The notes: generated from the letters alone by a model not told the origin. 64,000 bases of DNA from M55B165 sp964423265 (GCA_964423265.1 CAYREF010000002.1:30323-94322), one strand, 5' to 3'; shown: positions 40,630 to 49,799, numbered from the stretch's first letter. Made by a program: numbers and translations.

Positions 40630-41895
40630 ATGATAAAAGATATTGAAGCAAAGTTCAAATCCGCCAAAGAATATTATGCCGATTATGGAGTTGATGTTGA
40701 GGAAGTCTTGGGTAAATTAAAAAAAATTCCAATTTCGGTACATTGCTGGCAGGGCGATGATTGCGGAGGTTTTGAGAGGCCAGGAGCAAAACTTGCTGGT
40801 GGAGGAATTTTATCTACTGGAGATAAGCCTGGAAAAGCTAGAAATCTGGAGGAGCTAAGATGCGATATAGAGAAAACCTTTTCTCTGATTCCGGGTAAAA
40901 AAAGGCTAGGGATCCATGCCATGTACGGGGATTTTAGCGATGGTTTTGTAGATAGGGATAAAATTGAAACTAAGCATTATGCCGGCTGGCTGGATTGGGC
41001 TAAGGCAAAGGGGGCAGCTTTAGACTTTCATCCCACCCTTTTTTCACATGAACTGGCAAGTGACGGGTTTACCCTTTCAAGCAAGGATAAAAGTAAGAGG
41101 AAGTTCTGGATAGAACATGTCAAAAGAAGCAGAGAAATTGCAAACTATATTGGCAAGGAGCAGGAAAATCCCTGTGTTATGAACCTGTGGATACCTGACG
41201 GGAGCAAAGATTTAACTGCCAGCAGGCTAGAGCACCGAAAGGTTTTAGCTGAATCATTAGATGAGATTTTTTCTGTCCAATACTCAGAGAATAATTTAAT
41301 TGATACAGTTGAAAGCAAGCTGTTTGGCATTGGATCTGAGAGCTATGTGGTAGGCTCTTATGATTTTTATTTAAGCTATGCCTTAAAAAATGACAAATTC
41401 TTAACTTTGGATACTGGCCATTTCCATCCCCAGGAGAAGGTTTCAGATAAAATATCAGCCCTTATTCCTTTTATAAAAGGAATTATGCTTCACTTGAGCA
41501 GGGGAGTTAGGTGGGATAGCGATCATGTTACCATCCTAACCGGGGAGCTTATAGCCATCATGCAGGAAATAATAAGGGCAGATGCACTGGATAAGGTATA
41601 TATTGGGAGCGATTTCTTTGACGGAAGCATTAACCGGATTGGGGCCTGGGTAATAGGGGAGCGGGCAATAGCAAAAGCGCTACTTTATGCACTGCTTGAG
41701 CCTACCACTGTTTTAAAGGATTATGAGAATAAGGGCAGCTTGTTTGCAAGGCTGGGGTTTTTAGAACAACTAAAAACCATGCCTTTTGGAGATATATGGA
41801 ATTACTACTGTAGGCAGATGGACACACCAGCTGAGGATGAATGGATGGATGAGGTTTTTAGATATGAGAAAGAGGTTTTGAGTAAAAGGGCTTAA
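40630..41895 (+). CDS. rhaA: L-rhamnose isomerase
   Basis: A 421-residue RhaA that interconverts L-rhamnose and L-rhamnulose with Mn2+. Many stretches match E. coli RhaA closely: ISVHCWQGDDCGGFERPG, PGKARNLEELRCDIE, VESKLFGIGSESYVVGS, LDTGHFHP, VRWDSDHVTIL and GSDFFDGSINRIGAWVIG. The ATG at 40630 follows GGGTGAT and aligns with the start of E. coli RhaA. A GTG at 40621 would add three residues. It is 201 bases after araD, with its own likely promoter. No rhaB or rhaD is present; the partner enzymes are either araB/araD-like or elsewhere. Confidence 0.97.
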   Translation: MIKDIEAKFKSAKEYYADYGVDVEEVLGKLKKIPISVHCWQGDDCGGFERPGAKLAGGGILSTGDKPGKARNLEELRCDIEKTFSLIPGKKRLGIHAMYGDFSDGFVDRDKIETKHYAGWLDWAKAKGAALDFHPTLFSHELASDGFTLSSKDKSKRKFWIEHVKRSREIANYIGKEQENPCVMNLWIPDGSKDLTASRLEHRKVLAESLDEIFSVQYSENNLIDTVESKLFGIGSESYVVGSYDFYLSYALKNDKFLTLDTGHFHPQEKVSDKISALIPFIKGIMLHLSRGVRWDSDHVTILTGELIAIMQEIIRADALDKVYIGSDFFDGSINRIGAWVIGERAIAKALLYALLEPTTVLKDYENKGSLFARLGFLEQLKTMPFGDIWNYYCRQMDTPAEDEWMDEVFRYEKEVLSKRA

Positions 41896-41928
41896 AGGTT
41901 ATCATATTTAAAAGTAAAGGAATTAAAG

Positions 41929-43368
41929 ATGTTTGGCAAAAAGAATCTAACCGTTGGCTATGCTCCAACTAGGAGAAACGTTTTTAGTGTTGAAGATGCA
42001 TCAAAGTACAAAAAATTAACCTATGAAAAGTTAAAAACCTCAGGATGTAAAATTATAGACATAGAAGATATAAATGATGAGGGCCTGGTGCGCTTAGATG
42101 ATGATATTGAGCCGGTTGTTAAAAAGTTTAAGGAAAATAATGTGGACTGTGTATTTTCGCCCCATTGCAATTTTGGCACAGAAAGCGCTGTAGCCAAAAT
42201 AGGGGCCAGGGTGGGAAAGCCCTTCCTTCTTTGGGGACCAAGGGATGAAAGTCCGCTGCCTGATGGGTCTAGGCTAAGGGATAGCCAATGCGGCCTTTTT
42301 GCTACCAGCAAGATTTTACAGAGGTTTAATGTACCTTTCACCTATGTAATTAATTCCAGGATTGAAAGCAAAGTATTTAGCCAGGGATTGGATAATTTTT
42401 TAAGGACAGCTAATGTAGTAAAGGCATTTGGAAATCTTAAGATAGGACAGGTAGGGGTAAGGCCAGGGGATTTCTGGTCTGTTATTTGTAATGAAGGGGA
42501 GCTTGTAAATAAGTTTGGTATTGAAATAGTTCCATTTAACTTAATAGATATAGTAGATAAGGTTAAAATGCTGCTGAATAAACCAGATAAATCTTTTAAT
42601 AAGACCTATAATTTTGTAAAAGAGAACATGGATGTAAAAATAAATGACAGTGACCTTAAAAGCATTATAGCCTTAAAAGAGGTATTAAAAAAGATTTCCA
42701 TAGATCGGGACATATCTGCATTTGCCTTGCAGTGCTGGAATTCACTACAGGGGATGCTGGGGGTTGTTCCCTGCCTTGCAAATGCTCTTCTTTTTGATGA
42801 AATGATTCCTGTTGCCTGCGAGACCGATATTTGCGGGGCAATTACAGCAGTCATGGCTCAGGCTGCAGATTATAGCCAATCTTCTGTGTTTTTTGCTGAT
42901 ATTACAATAAGGCATCCTGAAGATGATAATGCTGAGCTTCTGTGGCATTGCGGCCCATTTCCATATTCATTGAAGAAGGAAGGAACCGAAGCAGAAGTAA
43001 CAAAACATTTTATTATAGATGGTAATCCCTCAGGGACATGCAGTTGGGAAATAAAAGGGGGAAGCTTAACTGTTTTAAGGTTTGATGGTATTGGGGGAAA
43101 ATATTCTTTGTTTGCAGGGCATGCAGAAGGTACAACTGGTCCTAAAAACAAGGGGACTTATCTTTGGGTAAAAGTAAAAGACTGGAGCAGGTGGGAAGAA
43201 AAACTTATAAATGGACCATATATACACCATGTGGCTGGGATTCATAGGAAGATAGCGCCAGTTCTGTATGAGGCATGCAAATATATTGAAGGGTTGGAAT
43301 ATGACCCTGTAGAGCCAACTAGAGAGGAAATATCAGATTGGCTTGCTTGCAGAGCTGATGAGGTATAA
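41929..43368 (+). CDS. L-fucose/L-arabinose isomerase-family protein
   Basis: A 479-residue protein of the FucI/AraA fold. The N-terminal Rossmann-like domain has VDCVFSPHCNFGTESAVAKIG and GKPFLLWGPRDE, and the C-terminal active-site part has ALQCWNSLQGMLGVVPCLANALLFDEMIPVACETDICGAI, with Glu and Asp as metal ligands, and HCGPF plus GHAEGTTGP. In this family proteins isomerise L-fucose, L-arabinose or related sugars. As no classical AraA is seen, it may supply L-ribulose for AraB. It follows rhaA with a 33-base gap and an AAAGGAAT ribosome site. Confidence 0.75.
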   Translation: MFGKKNLTVGYAPTRRNVFSVEDASKYKKLTYEKLKTSGCKIIDIEDINDEGLVRLDDDIEPVVKKFKENNVDCVFSPHCNFGTESAVAKIGARVGKPFLLWGPRDESPLPDGSRLRDSQCGLFATSKILQRFNVPFTYVINSRIESKVFSQGLDNFLRTANVVKAFGNLKIGQVGVRPGDFWSVICNEGELVNKFGIEIVPFNLIDIVDKVKMLLNKPDKSFNKTYNFVKENMDVKINDSDLKSIIALKEVLKKISIDRDISAFALQCWNSLQGMLGVVPCLANALLFDEMIPVACETDICGAITAVMAQAADYSQSSVFFADITIRHPEDDNAELLWHCGPFPYSLKKEGTEAEVTKHFIIDGNPSGTCSWEIKGGSLTVLRFDGIGGKYSLFAGHAEGTTGPKNKGTYLWVKVKDWSRWEEKLINGPYIHHVAGIHRKIAPVLYEACKYIEGLEYDPVEPTREEISDWLACRADEV

Positions 43369-44011
43369 TTTATTAATTCTTATATTAAAATTCTGTCTCT
43401 AGAATACACTATGGAAGAATTATAATTGTATTAAATATGATATTTTGAAGATATGCTCTCAGTATTTCTAATACTTCTTTTGCATGGAGGGTTCCTACAT
43501 TGTGTCTATTATTGAAGGTATTGAGACCCCCTATTTATACTGAGAAGACGGTCTGTATTATATTCACTACTAAGGGTGTTTTTCAAAAGTAGGAGATAGT
43601 GCAAAGGAAAGAGCAAAATAACGGAGTTAAAAATTTTAATTTTGACAGTTTAGAATATTTAAATATGATTACAATCAATAGATCCAAGGATGCCTCTTTA
43701 CAATGCGCACCGCCCCGGGACAATTTATTTTTAAGATTTAAATGCACAAAAATAGAAAATCAACTTTTGATCTCAAACCCCTTTAACTTTTAATACACAA
43801 TTGAAACTTGGTGTCTAAACGGTTAATAGCGGAACTATTTATTTAATTATTTAATCGAAAAAGTTTATTCTAAAAAAGATATCAATTCCTAGTGGTAATG
43901 TGACCTCAAAATATTAATGATAGAAATAAATATATTACCCTTACAATTGCATTATTAGGATTGTCTATTATAGAATATTAACACTTGGTATTTAGATTTT
44001 AAGGAAGATTA
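43369..44011. other. Long AT-rich spacer before the solute-binding protein gene
   Basis: No gene is supported in these 643 bases. A 64-codon frame at 43599-43793 has no ribosome site and biased, non-protein-like sequence. A plausible sigma70 promoter for the downstream gene is TTGCAT (43947-43952) and TAGAAT (43971-43976) with an 18-base spacer. No riboswitch or tRNA was recognised. Confidence 0.6.
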
Positions 44012-45358
44012 ATGTTTAAGAATAAATTATTGCTACTTTTTTTTATCTTATTTCTTACACTGGCATTGGGCAGCCTGCTCTCTTGCCGTTTGGTTGAAAC
44101 GGGAACAGAAAACAGTGAGGAAAAAACTGTGGAAGAGAATGAAGATGTAACTGAAACAGAAGTAATAATAGAAAGTGAAAGGCAGCTTGATATAGAAATA
44201 TGGGATTACATGGATGCAAAAGAAAGAATTGCCCTTATGGATTCAATTGAAAAATTCAATAATCTTAATCCTGATCTTAATCTTGAGGCAAGACATATTA
44301 GAAGCGAGCAAGAGCTAATCGACCAGTATAAGGCGGCAAGCCTTGCTGGCTCAGGTCCGGAAATTGTTTTAGTAAATATGGTAAACATGCATGATTTAGC
44401 AGAAGCCAATGTAATAAAGGATATAGACTTCTTGGATTATGAAAACTTTATAGGTGGAATGGAAGAGGTCTCATCATATAATGACAGATATTATATAATC
44501 CCTTTCAGGGCTACTGACTTTTTAGTTTTTTTCTATAACAGAAACCACGTCAACAATGCGCCTGAAGATTTTGAGGAAATAGTAGAATATTGCATTGAAA
44601 ACAACAATGCAGAAGAGCAAACCTACGGCTTCATATTAAACGGGACTGAGCCAGACTGGGTAATTCCTTTCTTAGGGGGATATTCTGATTGGATAGTTGA
44701 TTACAGCAATTACGCAATTTCACTGGATACCAGCTCTATGAAAAAAACCCTGAATTTTTTGGATTACCTTTATAATAGTGAAGATAATATCATGCCATCT
44801 GGCTTAAGCTATGAAGAGATTAATTCAATGTTTAAAAACGGAAACCTGCATATGGTAATAAATAGCATACAGGCAATAGAAGAATACAAGGAAGAAAATA
44901 TCTACTTTAATACTTCAGCCATCCCGGAAGTTCACGGAGGAAGCAAAAACCCAACCCCTGTAATAGAAGGCATGGGGTTTATGGTTAATGCAAATTGTTT
45001 TGGCCAGGAATTAGAAGTTTCAAAAAACTTTATCAATTTTATGCTTTCAGAAGATATCCAGCTGGAATGGAATAAGAAAACCACTACTTTTCCTGTAAAC
45101 AAAAATATTTCCGAAAATGAAGAATTCCAGAACAATAACATTTTATATAATGCTTTTGAGCAGGCCAAGTTATGCAGGGGAGATTTACCGGAAGAAGTCC
45201 TTAGGGCTATAAGGGACTCACTTCGGATTAATGTTGAAAAGTTTCTAGAAGGGGATTTGGGAATAGAGGATGCTGTCCAAAAAATAGAAGAAGATGCAAT
45301 AAGGCTTAGGTCAGGAAGCACTACAACAGAAGAATTAAGGGAGGAATCTTTACAATAG
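44012..45358 (+). CDS. ABC-type solute-binding lipoprotein
   Basis: A 448-residue extracellular sugar-binding-like lipoprotein. The signal peptide (KNKLLLLFFILFLTLALGSLLSC) ends in a lipobox Cys. An acidic linker is followed by the type 1 binding fold: LDIEIWDYMDAKERIALMDSIEKFN, AGSGPEIVLVNMVNMHDLAEANVI and a C-terminal EGMGFMVNANCFGQELEVSKNFINFMLSED. The protein probably delivers an oligosaccharide or sugar, but no permease or ATPase genes are adjacent, so it is an orphan. The htrA gene follows 12 bases later after AGGAGG, so they share a transcript. Confidence 0.85.
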   Translation: MFKNKLLLLFFILFLTLALGSLLSCRLVETGTENSEEKTVEENEDVTETEVIIESERQLDIEIWDYMDAKERIALMDSIEKFNNLNPDLNLEARHIRSEQELIDQYKAASLAGSGPEIVLVNMVNMHDLAEANVIKDIDFLDYENFIGGMEEVSSYNDRYYIIPFRATDFLVFFYNRNHVNNAPEDFEEIVEYCIENNNAEEQTYGFILNGTEPDWVIPFLGGYSDWIVDYSNYAISLDTSSMKKTLNFLDYLYNSEDNIMPSGLSYEEINSMFKNGNLHMVINSIQAIEEYKEENIYFNTSAIPEVHGGSKNPTPVIEGMGFMVNANCFGQELEVSKNFINFMLSEDIQLEWNKKTTTFPVNKNISENEEFQNNNILYNAFEQAKLCRGDLPEEVLRAIRDSLRINVEKFLEGDLGIEDAVQKIEEDAIRLRSGSTTTEELREESLQ

Positions 45359-45370
45359 ACAGGAGGAAGA

Positions 45371-46582
45371 ATGAAAAACTATGATGATGAAAGCAGCGGA
45401 TTGAAATCCTTTTTTATAAAGGGAATTATAATAATAGCAGTTGCTATTATTTTCTTAATTATTGGCGGGATGTTTACTTTGGGAATAATATCTGTATCAA
45501 CTAATATTTCGCCAAAAGATTTACTCCAAGGAAAGATAACAAGCAAGGAAACAGCTAAAGAAGCAGAGGAGCAAGAAAAAGAGGTAAAACCAACCCCGGA
45601 GGAAGCAGAAGAAGAAATGCCCGGGCTTACAGAAGAAAAAGTAGGCGATGTTCCTTCACTTAAAGCTTTTGATGAGGCAGTTAGCCAAATTGCTAAAAAA
45701 GTTACTCCGTCCGTGGTAAATATCAGGGTAAAAGTAAAACAGGAAGATATATTTGGAAACCAGTTTTACTCAGAGGGTGTAGGCTCCGGGGTAATTTATA
45801 CAGATGACGGCTATATAATTACTAATAACCATGTAGCAGGCCAGGCTGAAGAATTACTGGTTCAACTATCAGACGGTTCAGAATATAATGCTGAGCTTGC
45901 AGGAGCAGATGCAAACACCGATGTGGCAGTTATAAAGATTGATGCCCAGAATCTTCCGGAAGCGGAATTTACATCCATAGAAAACGTAGATGTGGGAGAT
46001 ACAGCTATTGCTATAGGCAGCCCTTTCGGGCTTGAACAGACTGTTACCCTGGGAGTTGTTAGCGCCAAGGGAAGGGATATAGATCTAGCCACAGATAAAC
46101 TACCCATGGTAGATTTATTGCAAACCGATGCGGCTATTAACCAGGGAAACAGTGGAGGGCCTCTGGTTAATTCAGCTGGCCAAGTAATAGGCATAAATAC
46201 AATGATACTGTCCCCATCTGGCACAAGCTCTGGCATAGGTTTTGCTATCCCCAGCAATACTGCAATAAATATTACAAAACAAATTATAAAATATGGGGAA
46301 GTCAGGATACCTTTTATGGGAATAGAGATGGGACACAACCCTACAGAGATTCTGGGAGTTTATATCAATAGTGTAATGGATGGTTATCCAGCAGAAAAAG
46401 CTGGAATAAAAAGCGGGGATATTATTACAAAATTTGACGGGGTCAGGATTAAAACTCCTTATGAATTACTAGCACAAATCATAAGGCATAATGTCGGAGA
46501 TGTAGTAGATTTAGAGATATATAGAAATGGGGAATATATGAATATAGAATTGGAATTGGTAAAGGCACCTGAAGGGCAATAA
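45371..46582 (+). CDS. HtrA/DegP-like membrane-anchored serine protease
   Basis: A 403-residue protein with a short cytoplasmic start, one membrane helix (about 16-40), an acidic linker, an S1C trypsin-like domain and one PDZ domain (about 315-395). The catalytic triad is visible as His154 (TNNHVAGQ), Asp184 (NTDVAVIKI) and Ser261 (QGNSGGPLV). It degrades or refolds damaged exported proteins outside the membrane. The sigma factor gene begins two bases after its stop, suggesting an envelope-stress operon. Confidence 0.92.
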   Translation: MKNYDDESSGLKSFFIKGIIIIAVAIIFLIIGGMFTLGIISVSTNISPKDLLQGKITSKETAKEAEEQEKEVKPTPEEAEEEMPGLTEEKVGDVPSLKAFDEAVSQIAKKVTPSVVNIRVKVKQEDIFGNQFYSEGVGSGVIYTDDGYIITNNHVAGQAEELLVQLSDGSEYNAELAGADANTDVAVIKIDAQNLPEAEFTSIENVDVGDTAIAIGSPFGLEQTVTLGVVSAKGRDIDLATDKLPMVDLLQTDAAINQGNSGGPLVNSAGQVIGINTMILSPSGTSSGIGFAIPSNTAINITKQIIKYGEVRIPFMGIEMGHNPTEILGVYINSVMDGYPAEKAGIKSGDIITKFDGVRIKTPYELLAQIIRHNVGDVVDLEIYRNGEYMNIELELVKAPEGQ

Positions 46583-46583
46583 G

Positions 46584-47159
46584 TTGAAAGAAAATAAAAA
46601 AAAGGGAAAAGATAACGACAAGATACTAGTTAAAAAAACTCAGGAAGACGATAGGGCTTCTTTTGAAAAATTAGTTAAGAAGTATTCCAATTATGTATAC
46701 ACTACTGCTTTTTTTATGCTCAGGAATTCACATGATGCAGAAGATATAAGCCAGGAAGTGTTTGTAAAAGTTTATCTTTCAATAAAGGGCTTCAGAGGTC
46801 TTTCAAGCTTTAAAACCTGGCTTAGAAAGCTAACTGTTAATACCTGTATTGATAAAATTAGGCTAAAATCTAAAACAAAAGGCAAAAAATTTAGTCTAGA
46901 TAAGATGACAGAAGATTATGAGGTTGTCTTTGAAAGGTATGCAAAGGGTATAGAGAAAGATTACTTTACCACAGAAAAGGTAAAGAAAGTCCTGGAAATA
47001 ATAGTAGATCTTGATGAAAATTACCGTATTCCTTTAATATTAAGAGATCTCCAGGACTATAGCTATAGGGAAATAGCTAAATTGACTAAAAAGCCGATAG
47101 GAACAGTAAAAACTAATATTTACAGAGCCAGAAAAATAATAAAGGAAAAATTAAAATAA
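46584..47159 (+). CDS. ECF-type RNA polymerase sigma factor
   Basis: A 191-residue sigma-70 family protein with region 2 (FEKLVKKYSNYVYTTAFFMLRNSHDAEDISQEVFVKVY, about 28-65) and region 4 (LEIIVDLDENYRIPLILRDLQDYSYREIAKLTKKPIGTVKTNIYRARKIIKEKL) joined by a short linker. The N-terminus is Lys-rich. The likely start is TTG 46584, two bases after the htrA stop with an AAGGG site upstream. The following gene encodes a small membrane protein, possibly its anti-sigma factor. It is probably an envelope-stress regulator. Confidence 0.92.
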   Translation: MKENKKKGKDNDKILVKKTQEDDRASFEKLVKKYSNYVYTTAFFMLRNSHDAEDISQEVFVKVYLSIKGFRGLSSFKTWLRKLTVNTCIDKIRLKSKTKGKKFSLDKMTEDYEVVFERYAKGIEKDYFTTEKVKKVLEIIVDLDENYRIPLILRDLQDYSYREIAKLTKKPIGTVKTNIYRARKIIKEKLK

Positions 47160-47172
47160 TATTGGAGTCAAG

Positions 47173-47487
47173 ATGGATAGAGTTAACAAATACATAAAAC
47201 TGGCTAAAAATATTTTAATAAAACCGGTAGACGAGGATGTTGAGGATAAAATAATTGACAGGATTTCCAATATTGATGAGTCAGATAAAGTTTTGTTAGA
47301 TGAAGAATTTCTGGAATATTTAAAGAAGAATAATTCCAGGCTTTATTTGATGGCAGAAAAGATAAAGAATAATCCTCTCCAATTTACCCTTGTTCTGATT
47401 TTCTTTTTGTTTTTAATGTTTTTACTGGGAAATGCAGTAAAGAAATTTTGCTTATCTTCTCCTGAAGATAAAAGCCAAGAAAAATAG
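47173..47487 (+). CDS. Small membrane protein after sigma factor gene (possible anti-sigma)
   Basis: A 104-residue protein with a soluble, acidic N-terminal part (1-70) and one strong membrane helix (FTLVLIFFLFLMFLLGN, about 72-90). It starts 14 bases after the sigma gene in the same direction, with a GGAGT site. One-helix proteins encoded right after ECF sigma genes are often anti-sigma factors, but the N-terminal part has no zinc-binding H-x3-C-x2-C motif, so this is inference from position. Its end overlaps a convergent short gene. Confidence 0.7.
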   Translation: MDRVNKYIKLAKNILIKPVDEDVEDKIIDRISNIDESDKVLLDEEFLEYLKKNNSRLYLMAEKIKNNPLQFTLVLIFFLFLMFLLGNAVKKFCLSSPEDKSQEK

Positions 47488-47652
47488 GAATAATATAATA
47501 ATCCAGAAGTATGGATTTGTAAGCAGCTCCCTTATGGGTTCATAAGTTATGTCTTTAAACCAGTTCTGGAGCAAGCCTTCCAGCCACAGGTAAAATTTAT
47601 TAAAAAGTCTTTCTATATTCTCTGCTGAAAAAAAATTCTTAATTAAATCCAT
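47452..47652 (-). CDS. Possible small membrane protein, convergent to the sigma operon
   Basis: A 66-residue frame: an amphipathic N-terminal half rich in Phe, Trp and Leu (FNKFYLWLEGLLQNWFKD) and one C-terminal membrane helix (FWIIILFLFFLAFIF) ending in RRR. Such composition is typical of real small membrane proteins. It overlaps the previous gene tail to tail by 36 bases. No good Shine-Dalgarno lies before its ATG, so confidence is moderate. Confidence 0.45.
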   Translation of the reverse strand: MDLIKNFFSAENIERLFNKFYLWLEGLLQNWFKDITYEPIRELLTNPYFWIIILFLFFLAFIFRRR

Positions 47653-47757
47653 GTAAAAAATTTAAATTAATTGTAAAAATATTTTAAGCTTTATTATAAA
47701 ATATTATTATAATTTTTATCAAATTTGAAGGAGGAAATCTAGAAAGGGAGGTAGCTA

Positions 47758-49131
47758 TTGAGTTACTTTAAGCTCAAAGAAAGAAATAGCAACGTCAGGA
47801 CTGAAATTATTGCAGGGATTACTACGTTTATGACCATGGCCTACATAATTTTCGTAAACCCTGCAATACTTTCCGCAGGGGGAGAAACTGGTGTTCCCTT
47901 CGAAGCTGTAGTTGTGGCTACTTGTTTGGGTGCCGGGCTCATGAGCATGCTAATGGGCCTTTTTACCAATACCCCATTTGCCCTTGCTTCAGGAATGGGC
48001 ATAAATGCAGTAGTAGTATTTACCATTATTTTTGGTTTGGGCTTAAGCTACCAACAGGCTATGGGTATTATTGTAATTGAAGGTATCCTGGTAACCATAA
48101 TGGTTCTAACTGGGATAAGAAGGATGATAATGGATGCCATACCCATGGACCTGAAGCTAGCTATAGGGGTTGGAATTGGTCTGTTTATAGCATTTATAGG
48201 CTCCCAGCAAGCAGGATTTGTAGATCCTGACCCAGCAACTCTTGTTAAGCTTGGCGATTTTACTGCTGATTATACCTTGCTTGCCACCTTTGGGCTGGTA
48301 CTCACCGCAGTGCTGGTTGCATTCAGGATTAGGGGCGGCATACTACTGGGAATTCTTGGCACCACTGTAGCGGGAATGATATTTAGGGTGGTACCGCTGC
48401 CAGACCAAATATTCAGGATACCTACCAGGGAAAGTTTTTCAACCTTTTTTAATGCAGACCTGGTGGGAGCAGTTTGGAGTAATGGAATGCTAAATATTGC
48501 TGCGCTGGTGATGATTTTTGCCTTGTTTATGACTGACTTTTTTGACACCATGGGTACAGTTATCGGTGTTGGTGGAGAAGCAGGGCTGTTGGATAAAAAG
48601 GGAAATTTAACTAACTTAAAGAAAGTCCTGCTGGTAGATTCATTAGCTGCAGTGGCAGGAGGCTTGTTTGGGGCAAGCTCAATAACCACTTATATTGAAA
48701 GTGCTTCCGGGGTATCTGATGGCGGGAGGACTGGTATCATGCCCACAGTTACTGGATTTCTGTTTTTAATATCAATATTTTTTGCCCCACTTATTGCAGT
48801 AGTAGGTGGAGGTATAGAAGTAAATGGGGCTTTCAAATACCCGGTAACTGCACCTGCTTTAATTGTGGTTGGGTTTTTAATGATGCAAGTAATCTCGAGG
48901 ATTGATTTTAAAAATTTTGAAGTAGGAATACCTGCATTCTTGACCATAATTATTATGCCCTTTACCTATAGTATTTCATATGGGATTGGCTTTGGTTTTA
49001 TAAGCTATACCTTGATAAAGTTATTCCGGGGAAAATTTAAGGATCTCCACCCATTGATGATTATAGTTAGCATCTTGTTTGCCGTTGCTTTTATTGCGGA
49101 AGGCATTGCAAAAGGTGTTGCTGGAAGTTAA
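47758..49131 (+). CDS. NCS2/AzgA-family purine permease
   Basis: A 457-residue transporter with about 12 to 14 membrane segments. The N-terminal ERNSNVRTEIIAGITTFMTMAYIIFVNPAIL, the FALASGMGINAVVVFTIIFGLGLSYQQAM segment and DFFDTMGTVIGVGGEAGLLDKKG plus GASSITTYIESASGVSDGGRTG are the signatures of AzgA/PbuG-type guanine, hypoxanthine or adenine permeases. The start is TTG 47758 after GGGAGG. No purine riboswitch could be recognised in the 100 bases upstream. Confidence 0.95.
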   Translation: MSYFKLKERNSNVRTEIIAGITTFMTMAYIIFVNPAILSAGGETGVPFEAVVVATCLGAGLMSMLMGLFTNTPFALASGMGINAVVVFTIIFGLGLSYQQAMGIIVIEGILVTIMVLTGIRRMIMDAIPMDLKLAIGVGIGLFIAFIGSQQAGFVDPDPATLVKLGDFTADYTLLATFGLVLTAVLVAFRIRGGILLGILGTTVAGMIFRVVPLPDQIFRIPTRESFSTFFNADLVGAVWSNGMLNIAALVMIFALFMTDFFDTMGTVIGVGGEAGLLDKKGNLTNLKKVLLVDSLAAVAGGLFGASSITTYIESASGVSDGGRTGIMPTVTGFLFLISIFFAPLIAVVGGGIEVNGAFKYPVTAPALIVVGFLMMQVISRIDFKNFEVGIPAFLTIIIMPFTYSISYGIGFGFISYTLIKLFRGKFKDLHPLMIIVSILFAVAFIAEGIAKGVAGS

Positions 49132-49153
49132 TCTATTTAGGAATTAAATATTT

Positions 49154-49176
49154 AGGGCAAGGTTTTACCTTGCCCT
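49154..49176. terminator. Perfect hairpin after the purine permease gene (weak terminator)
   Basis: AGGGCAAGGT (49154-49163) pairs perfectly with ACCTTGCCCT (49167-49176) around TTT. It lies 22 bases past the permease stop and 12 bases before the next gene. No T-run follows, so it is either a weak terminator or an RNA stability element. Confidence 0.55.
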
Positions 49177-49188
49177 ATCTGCATAACC

Positions 49189-49797
49189 ATGAAAGATATA
49201 AAACTTATCATATTTGATATAGGAAATGTAATAATAGGTTTTGACCATATGATTGCCTGCAATAAATTGGCCAAGGTTTCAGATTACAATGCAGGCGAGA
49301 TTTATAATCTAATATTTGGGAATACTCTAGTCGATAAATTTGAAAGAGGAAAGCTATGCCCCAAATATTTTTACCAAAAAATATGTGAAAAACTTAATAC
49401 AGATATCAAATTCAGCCAATTTTATAATATATGGGGGGACATTTTTTACCTTAATGAAGACATTGATAAGATAATATTGAATTTAAAAAAACAGGTTAAA
49501 ATCTTTGCCCTGTCTAATACCGACCCTTTGCATTTTAAATTTTTTAGAAATAAATTTGATATATTTAATAATATAGAGAAATTTATTCTCTCTTTTGAAG
49601 TGGGTTACAAAAAACCCGAAAAAAGAATATATAAGGAAACATTAGGTTATGCAAAATTGCCTGCAGAAAAAACATTATTAATAGATGACCTAAAACAAAA
49701 TATCGGCGCCTTTAGAGCAATGGGGGGCAATGGAATAATATTTAAAAATACTAGCAGTTTAAAAAGAGAGCTGAAAAAATACAATATAAATCCTTAG
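49189..49797 (+). CDS. HAD-superfamily hydrolase
   Basis: A 202-residue HAD phosphatase with motif I IIFDIGNVIIGFDH (Asp nucleophile in DIGN), motif II FALSNTDPLHFKFFR, motif III lysine in FEVGYKKPEKRIYKE and motif IV LLIDDLKQNIGAFRAMGGNGI. The DxG-N and GYKKP features resemble YihX/haloacid-dehalogenase-like alpha-glucose-1-phosphatases. The substrate is unknown. It lies two bases before the CDF gene and likely shares its transcript. Confidence 0.85.
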   Translation: MKDIKLIIFDIGNVIIGFDHMIACNKLAKVSDYNAGEIYNLIFGNTLVDKFERGKLCPKYFYQKICEKLNTDIKFSQFYNIWGDIFYLNEDIDKIILNLKKQVKIFALSNTDPLHFKFFRNKFDIFNNIEKFILSFEVGYKKPEKRIYKETLGYAKLPAEKTLLIDDLKQNIGAFRAMGGNGIIFKNTSSLKRELKKYNINP

Positions 49798-49799
49798 AT

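Noticed and set aside
43599..43793. 64-codon frame in the spacer before the solute-binding protein
   Set aside because: No ribosome site, unlikely composition and isolated position.
47653..47757. Purine riboswitch upstream of the purine permease
   Set aside because: The leader is short and almost pure A/T, with no conserved purine aptamer loops.
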